DNA from: Buxus sempervirens
Lineage: Eukaryota; Streptophyta; Magnoliopsida; Buxales; Buxaceae
Assembly: GCA_947561395.2 (NCBI GenBank)
Contig: OX387186.1
Coordinates: 5,176,835-5,240,834 of the forward strand
Direction of reading: 5' to 3'
Length of the DNA stretch: 64,000 nt
Below are positions 59,399-64,000 of the stretch, piece after piece. A model generated the notes under the pieces. It had not been told where the DNA came from and made no database searches. It worked only from the letters and a program-made list of their open reading frames with translations. Each line of letters starts with the position of its first letter. The first letter of the stretch is position 1. A program made the position numbers and the translations under genes.

Positions 59399-59607
59399 CA
59401 CTGTCTTCAATCAACTTCCCCTCCGCCGCGAGATTCAAAATGAAATAGCGAAAACGGTGAGGATCCGTCCCTACTAGGCTCATCTTTGTTTAGCTTCCCT
59501 GGCCATGATTCTATACTTCCCAGCTCTTAATGCCTGTGATCGTGTCACCAGATCGGCTGCACTTGGTAGCATGTCACACCAGCGACATCTTTTGCTAGAC
59601 GATGATT
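59399..59607 (-). promoter_or_regulatory. Leader and upstream region of CKS
   Basis: The minus strand carries an ATG at 59483, 85 bp upstream of the CKS start and in another frame. Its reading frame runs past the CKS start to 59100. No clear TATA box is seen. Confidence 0.35.
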
Positions 59608-59929
59608 CCGTACCGTTTGATAATGCTTTTCAAAAATGTTTTTTTGCTTTGGAAAGTAAAAAATTGTTTTCGAAAAAAAAAGTATTGTTTAGTTATGCAC
59701 ACATGAAGCAATTTATAAAAAGCAAAAAAACAATTTCATTGCTTTTCAAAAAAAGCATAGAAATATTGCTTTTCAAAAGAATCTTAAAAATGTTGCTTTT
59801 TTGCTTTCTTGCTTCTAAAACCCCTGACACAAAACTAAACCGAGAAAAAATTTACCCATCATGTTCAATCCAACCCAAATAAACGTGTTCAGGTTAACCC
59901 GTGTAATAATTGGGTCGGTTTCAGGTTGG

Positions 59930-60092
59930 GATTTAGTAACTCACTCATATTCGGATCAACTCAAAATTTAGTCTGATAATGATTCGTTAAATCCGATAAT
60001 TACCTGTTTAACCCGATAATAATCCATTCAACCTGATAATGACCCATTTAACCAGATAATGACTCATTTTATCCGATAATGACTTGTTTAAC
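59930..60092. repeat. 21-bp tandem array, left part
   Basis: Imperfect repeats of the type CCGATAATGACCCGTTTAAC run about seven to eight times. The array is interrupted at 60093 by the solo LTR and resumes at 61906. Confidence 0.85.
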
Positions 60093-61905
60093 TGTGAAAC
60101 ATGGGAAAAAAATCAGAAAATCCAATGACTTCCTCAATCATCACACGGGATTAAATTAAACAAAGAGTCGCCACCATTCAATCTAGGTGTGAATGGACAC
60201 CAAAATATTAAATAAGCACAAAAGGCAATTTTAGGGTAAAAATAACCCTCCTAAAAAAAACTACCAGAGATGGGTAAGGGGATTAAGTTATGAATAGGGG
60301 AAGGTGTTAGGCACCCCTATTCATCCACACAAGGTGGTTGCCAGGTATTTGTTCATGTTAAAATAAAGGAAAAAACTTGCTATAAAAATCACAAAAATCA
60401 CAAAAAAGGCGAAAATATATGGTTTTTTCATATGAATATTCTGCTTGATCCAGAACTTTCAAATATGATCATACCATTCCTAGGGTTTCATGATCAAAGC
60501 AAAATTGAGATAAAATCAAATCAAATCAAATCAATTTAAAGTGAAAAATCCAAAAATCTGGCTTCAAGTCAAAATTTTAGAAATCTGGAAAAATATGATT
60601 TTTATAAAATATTTCACAATTTAACTTAAACAGTCCAGGACATAGATAAAGCCCAAATTTCACATTAAATCAGAAAATAAAAACCAAAAATACCCACGTT
60701 AATGAAGAACATCAAAATGGGAGAACTTAGACCGTAGGGTCTTCTCTTAAAAGTGAAAAACGATTTAAAAACCACATCATGAAACCCTAGAATTTACTTT
60801 CAGGCTTCTAGATCCAGATCTATCATATTGATCATGATAAATCCAGGATCTTAACCTAAAACCACAAAAATTACGAAAACAGTGCTGTAGGTGCAAAAGT
60901 GGCAAAATCCAAATTTTAGCAAAAAGTGGGGATCTCATGCTATAAACATCATAGATTCATGTAATTCATTCAGATATATCATAAAAAGCATTAAAACATG
61001 ATCAGGATATTCAAAGCAGTCACATCTCACAAATTAGAGCACATGGGGGTCTACCCTACGTATCCACCTGTTCTCTTTTTCCCTTGTTCTCTCTTCACGT
61101 TTTACGGCTAGAGAGACTCTTGAGGTACTTGGAGATAGGTTTGGTTACACAAACACAATCAAAGGCCTTATTCTAGAAAATAGATATGGGGTTCTATTCC
61201 AGGGATCCACCTGTTCCCATTTCCCCTAGTTCTCTCTTCACGTTTTACGGCTAGAGAGACTCTTGAGGTACTTAGAGACAAGTTTAGGAAGACAAATATA
61301 ACAGATGGCCTTATTTTACAGCAATAGAGATGATCCTATTACTTCTAGAATTGAAGACAGAAAATAAAAGGGAAAAGGGACTTACCTGGATTGAGCAAGC
61401 AAGGCAGCAGGGGTTCCTCTCCTTCTCTTGGAGCTTCTTAGAATTCCTTGGACTTCAAATTTTTGTGGCCTTTTGCTTGAGGAAAGACCCTCTATTTATA
61501 GGCAAACACAGGGGCATGGTTGGTCCAAGGTTTGGCAAGATAGAGTTTCAGTTTGAGTTAAACACAAGATTATGCCCATCCTTTATCCACAAAGATATTT
61601 CGCACGAATAAAATAAATAATTCGCTCATTTAAAGGGATATTGGACTAAAGATAAGGCTCAGAAATCGAGATAAGAATAAAACTCACACGAATCTAATGT
61701 GCCCGTAAATGATTTACGGTCCCACGATATCCGTATATTTACTACGGGCACAGCTTGCCCGTATTTAGAATTCGGGCATGCTTAGCCCGTAGTGGTAATA
61801 CGGTCCAGGCTCTAATTACTGATTTTCATGCATTTTTGGCATGTTTTAAATTCCAATTAATGTTTTCATTATTTTCTCATTTTAGTGCAATTTGAGGTGT
61901 CTACA
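60093..61905. mobile_element. Ogre/Tat-like solo LTR, 1813 bp, TSD TTAAC
   Basis: The insert begins TGTGAAACATGGG and ends GGTGTCTACA, with TTAAC on both sides (60088-60092 and 61906-61910). It contains GAGTCGCCACC and GGGGAAGGTGTTAGGCACCCC, motifs I associate with LTRs of the Ogre/Tat lineage of Ty3 elements. Inside it, a block starting ATCCACCTGTTC recurs 143 bp apart (61062 and 61205). No internal coding region remains. Confidence 0.78.
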
Positions 61906-62122
61906 TTAACCCAATACTGATCCGTTTAATCCGGTAATAACTCGCTTAACTTAATAATGGTCCATTTTAACTCGATAATGACCCGTTTAACTTGAAAATG
62001 ACCCGTTTATCCGATAATGACCCTTTTTAACCCAATAATGACCCATTTAATTTGATAATGATTCGTTTAATCCGATAATGACCTGCTTAACTCGATAATT
62101 ACCCGTTTAACTTGACAATGGC
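61906..62122. repeat. 21-bp tandem array, right part
   Basis: About ten further imperfect units of the same 21-bp repeat, such as CGATAATGACCCGTTTAACTT, follow the solo LTR. Confidence 0.85.
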
Positions 62123-62556
62123 TTTAAATTGTATCATTAATTCATGTTATTTTCTATTAGTGTATTTTTTATAATTTGAAAATAAAATATTTTAATCACG
62201 TTGGTGGATTGAACTCGATTATTGGTGAATTTGGTTTGATTTTGGGTTTTCCTAATCCACCAATAAATAGATTCAACTTAAACCGACCCCGATTATTGCT
62301 CAACCCGTTACAACATACGTCAAGTATATTTTTAAATAAAATGCGTCAACTGTTTACAATAATTTTATATGATAGAATAAAAACAATTTATATGTAACTG
62401 TAGTTACCAAACATGCTTTATTGTTTTTTAGCAACAAAGCAAAAGTTTACCAAACAGCTTTGTTTCAACAAAAGATTTTCTAAAAAACAGAAAAGTACTT
62501 TTTTGCTTTCTTGCTTTTAAAAACAAAAAAAACAAAAGTATTATCAAAGGGAGCCT

Positions 62557-63228
62557 CAATCTCATCCCAATACAACTAGCTGGTCCGCCGAGGATTCAAA
62601 TTTTAAATATTTTAATTAAAATAAAAATACTTCGTCCTAATCTGTCGTGCCGGTTGGTGCAACCCGCCGTTCTTTTTGGTCGGACTCGCAAACCGTCCCT
62701 TTGTCTTTTTTTGGGTAAGCCTCGCACACCGTTCTTTTTTATTTTTGGTGGGACTCGCACACCGTTCTTTTTTTTCGTAGGACTCGCACACCGTTCTTTA
62801 TGCGCCAAAACTTCTAGAAAACCAATTTATCACAAGAGGGTCCCGATAAGTGGGCCCCACTCTCATCACATGATCGAACGGAATGAGGCTTGATAGCATT
62901 TTAATTAAAATACTACCGGCTGTAGCTTTACAATAATGAGCCGACCAACTCCGTCCTTATCCGGCTCTCTGCAAGATGAAAAGCAAGAACGTATTTAACA
63001 ATCCATTTTAGGCAGTCAACACGGTATATAAACCTTCTCTGCATTGCGGACGAAGCCGGTGATCTCTCTGCGGTTTTCGGAGTCTTCTTCTCGTTCGGTC
63101 TGGTCGTTTTCACTATTTTGCTTTTGAGGTTCATCGGAAGAAATAAATTTGTTTTCAATCTATCTGTGTAAACCCTAATTGGATCTTCTGCTATCGAAGA
63201 ATCGAGGACGTCTCTTTGCGATCTGGTG
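62557..63228 (+). promoter_or_regulatory. Upstream region of the DUF1421-like gene
   Basis: The stretch contains a four-unit repeat (listed separately), then a TATA box TATATAAA at 63025-63032, about 197 bp upstream of the start codon. The leader is CT-rich, as is common for plant housekeeping genes. Confidence 0.6.
62664..62806. repeat. Four-unit minisatellite, GGACTCGCACACCGTTCTTT
   Basis: Units occur near 62681, 62718, 62750 and 62779. They share the core CTCGCACACCGTTCTTT and are separated by T-rich spacers of variable length. Confidence 0.8.
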
Positions 63229-63381
63229 ATGGCTTCCGGATCCTCCGGTAGAACTGGTTCTGGCTTGAAAGGTTTTGATTTTGGCTCGGATGATATTCTG
63301 TGTTCTTACGATGATATGGGGAATCAAGTGACACCTAACGGAAAGCTTACGGACCCCGCGGTTGGAAGCAATTCCGCGAAG
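63229..63381 (+). CDS. First coding exon of a probable DUF1421/FLOE-like protein
   Basis: The exon starts at ATG 63229 and ends at AAG|GTATAC after 51 codons. It reads MASGSSGRTGSG, then FDFGSDDILCSYDDMGNQ and ends DPAVGSNSAK. From memory this N-terminus matches plant DUF1421 proteins, the family that includes the seed hydration sensor FLOE1. The rest of the gene lies beyond the right edge, so the assignment cannot be confirmed here. A TATA box lies upstream. The remaining 63382-64000 is intron, ending in what looks like the start of another MITE (GGCTGCGTTTGGATAC). Confidence 0.55.
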
Positions 63382-64000
63382 GTATACTCTCTCTAATATC
63401 GATCTAGCATCTCCGTTTTCGTTTTGATTGCAGCGCTTCTCGAAATTACTGTTATGGAGTTGCGGGAACGATACTTAGTGTGAAAGAACATGTAGAAATC
63501 GAAGAATTAGGCAGTTCTGCCTTGAAGGAGAGTTTATCTTCGAATATTTCGTATTTACTGTATGATTCGCATTGATATTGAGTTATATGCCCTGAACGAG
63601 ATTTATGTCCTTATTGAAACAAGGACCTGATTTATATATATGGGAGGAAGCTTGGGTTGTTGTCGACGGTTGGGGAATTGGGTCCCTATGTTTTGATGGT
63701 TTCATGGGCTGTGTACTTCCAAGGGAAACAAAATCAAGGCTGAGATTTCATGAAGATTAACGATTAGTGGCTCCTATGTCTTAATGCTGTTGCGATTAGT
63801 GGCTCATATGTTTTAAGGCTGTTGTGTGTGCTGGTGAGTGAGTGAGGGAAACTTAATTTCAGCTTGAAAACTAAATGAAGCCTGAATGAATTTTTTGATT
63901 CACGAAGATTAATGGTTGTTGTCTTCTAGGCTGCGTTTGGATACTAGGAAACTGCATTGCAAGAAACCCCTGTTTATCACATCCCAACCCGGGAGCGGGA

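Larger units (their letters stand above)
59608..62556. mobile_element. Possible large TIR element enclosing a minisatellite
   Basis: CCGTTTGATAATGCTTTT near 59612 and the inverted CCCTTTGATAATACTTTT near 62555 could be terminal repeats of one element. Both subterminal regions are rich in GCTTTT/AAAAGC motifs. It would enclose the 21-bp tandem array and the solo LTR. I could not find a target duplication, so the call is tentative. Confidence 0.4.

Noticed and set aside
59100..59483. 127-codon minus-strand ORF overlapping CKS exon 1
   Set aside because: It is in a different frame from the conserved CKS sequence and has no family resemblance; kept only as a possible uORF.
59930..62122. Tandem array considered as CRISPR
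   Set aside because: Units are contiguous 21-bp imperfect repeats with no unique spacers and lie in a plant genome.

Overview
The window is nuclear DNA from a flowering plant, probably a eudicot or magnoliid; I cannot name the species. The signs are AT-rich sequence, many GT-AG introns, plant-specific gene families (LSD1-type zinc finger, CASP-like, CMP-Kdo synthetase for pectin), plant-type LINE and Ty3/chromovirus retrotransposons, MITEs, and a fragment of chloroplast ndhD inside an intron. I see no bacterial operon, CRISPR array, prophage or rRNA.

Seven protein genes can be read by joining exons, five with a product I recognise firmly. From left to right: a DTW-domain tRNA-uridine aminocarboxypropyltransferase-like gene (+, 3997-9442, 8 exons); a 76-residue conserved small protein (-, 10808-11456, 2 exons); an LSD1-like zinc finger protein of LOL2 type (-, 16603-21241, 4 exons); the second-largest RNA polymerase II subunit NRPB2 (-, 22651-33948, 25 exons, 1192 residues); a CASP-like membrane protein (+, 48258-48899, 3 exons); CMP-Kdo synthetase (-, 49930-59398, 8 exons, 298 residues); and the first coding exon of a probable DUF1421/FLOE-like gene (+, 63229-63381) that runs off the right edge. 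For each complete gene the exon lengths sum to a multiple of three.

Between NRPB2 and the CASP-like gene (34.3-46.3 kb) lies a stack of transposons. An old LINE received a SINE and a second LINE (20-bp target duplication). That second LINE then received a 5.06-kb chromovirus with two 339-bp LTRs that I read as identical and a TACGA target duplication. Other elements with visible target duplications are two solo LTRs (2203-3324 and 60093-61905, the latter Ogre/Tat-like), two SINE copies, a LINE 3' fragment, a TTAA-flanked MITE, and a poly(A)-tailed 1-kb element lying tail to tail with an older relative in CMP-Kdo synthetase intron 1.

The genes are ordinary housekeeping and cell-wall genes with no evident joint pathway. 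I did not find a new multi-gene system. The most interesting material is structural: exon fragments duplicated in tandem inside the DTW gene, a 34-base C run at the likely LOL2 promoter, a plastid insertion in NRPB2 intron 13, a minisatellite split by a solo LTR, a foldback repeat pair in a transcribed intron, and a chromovirus with identical LTRs but broken reading frames.
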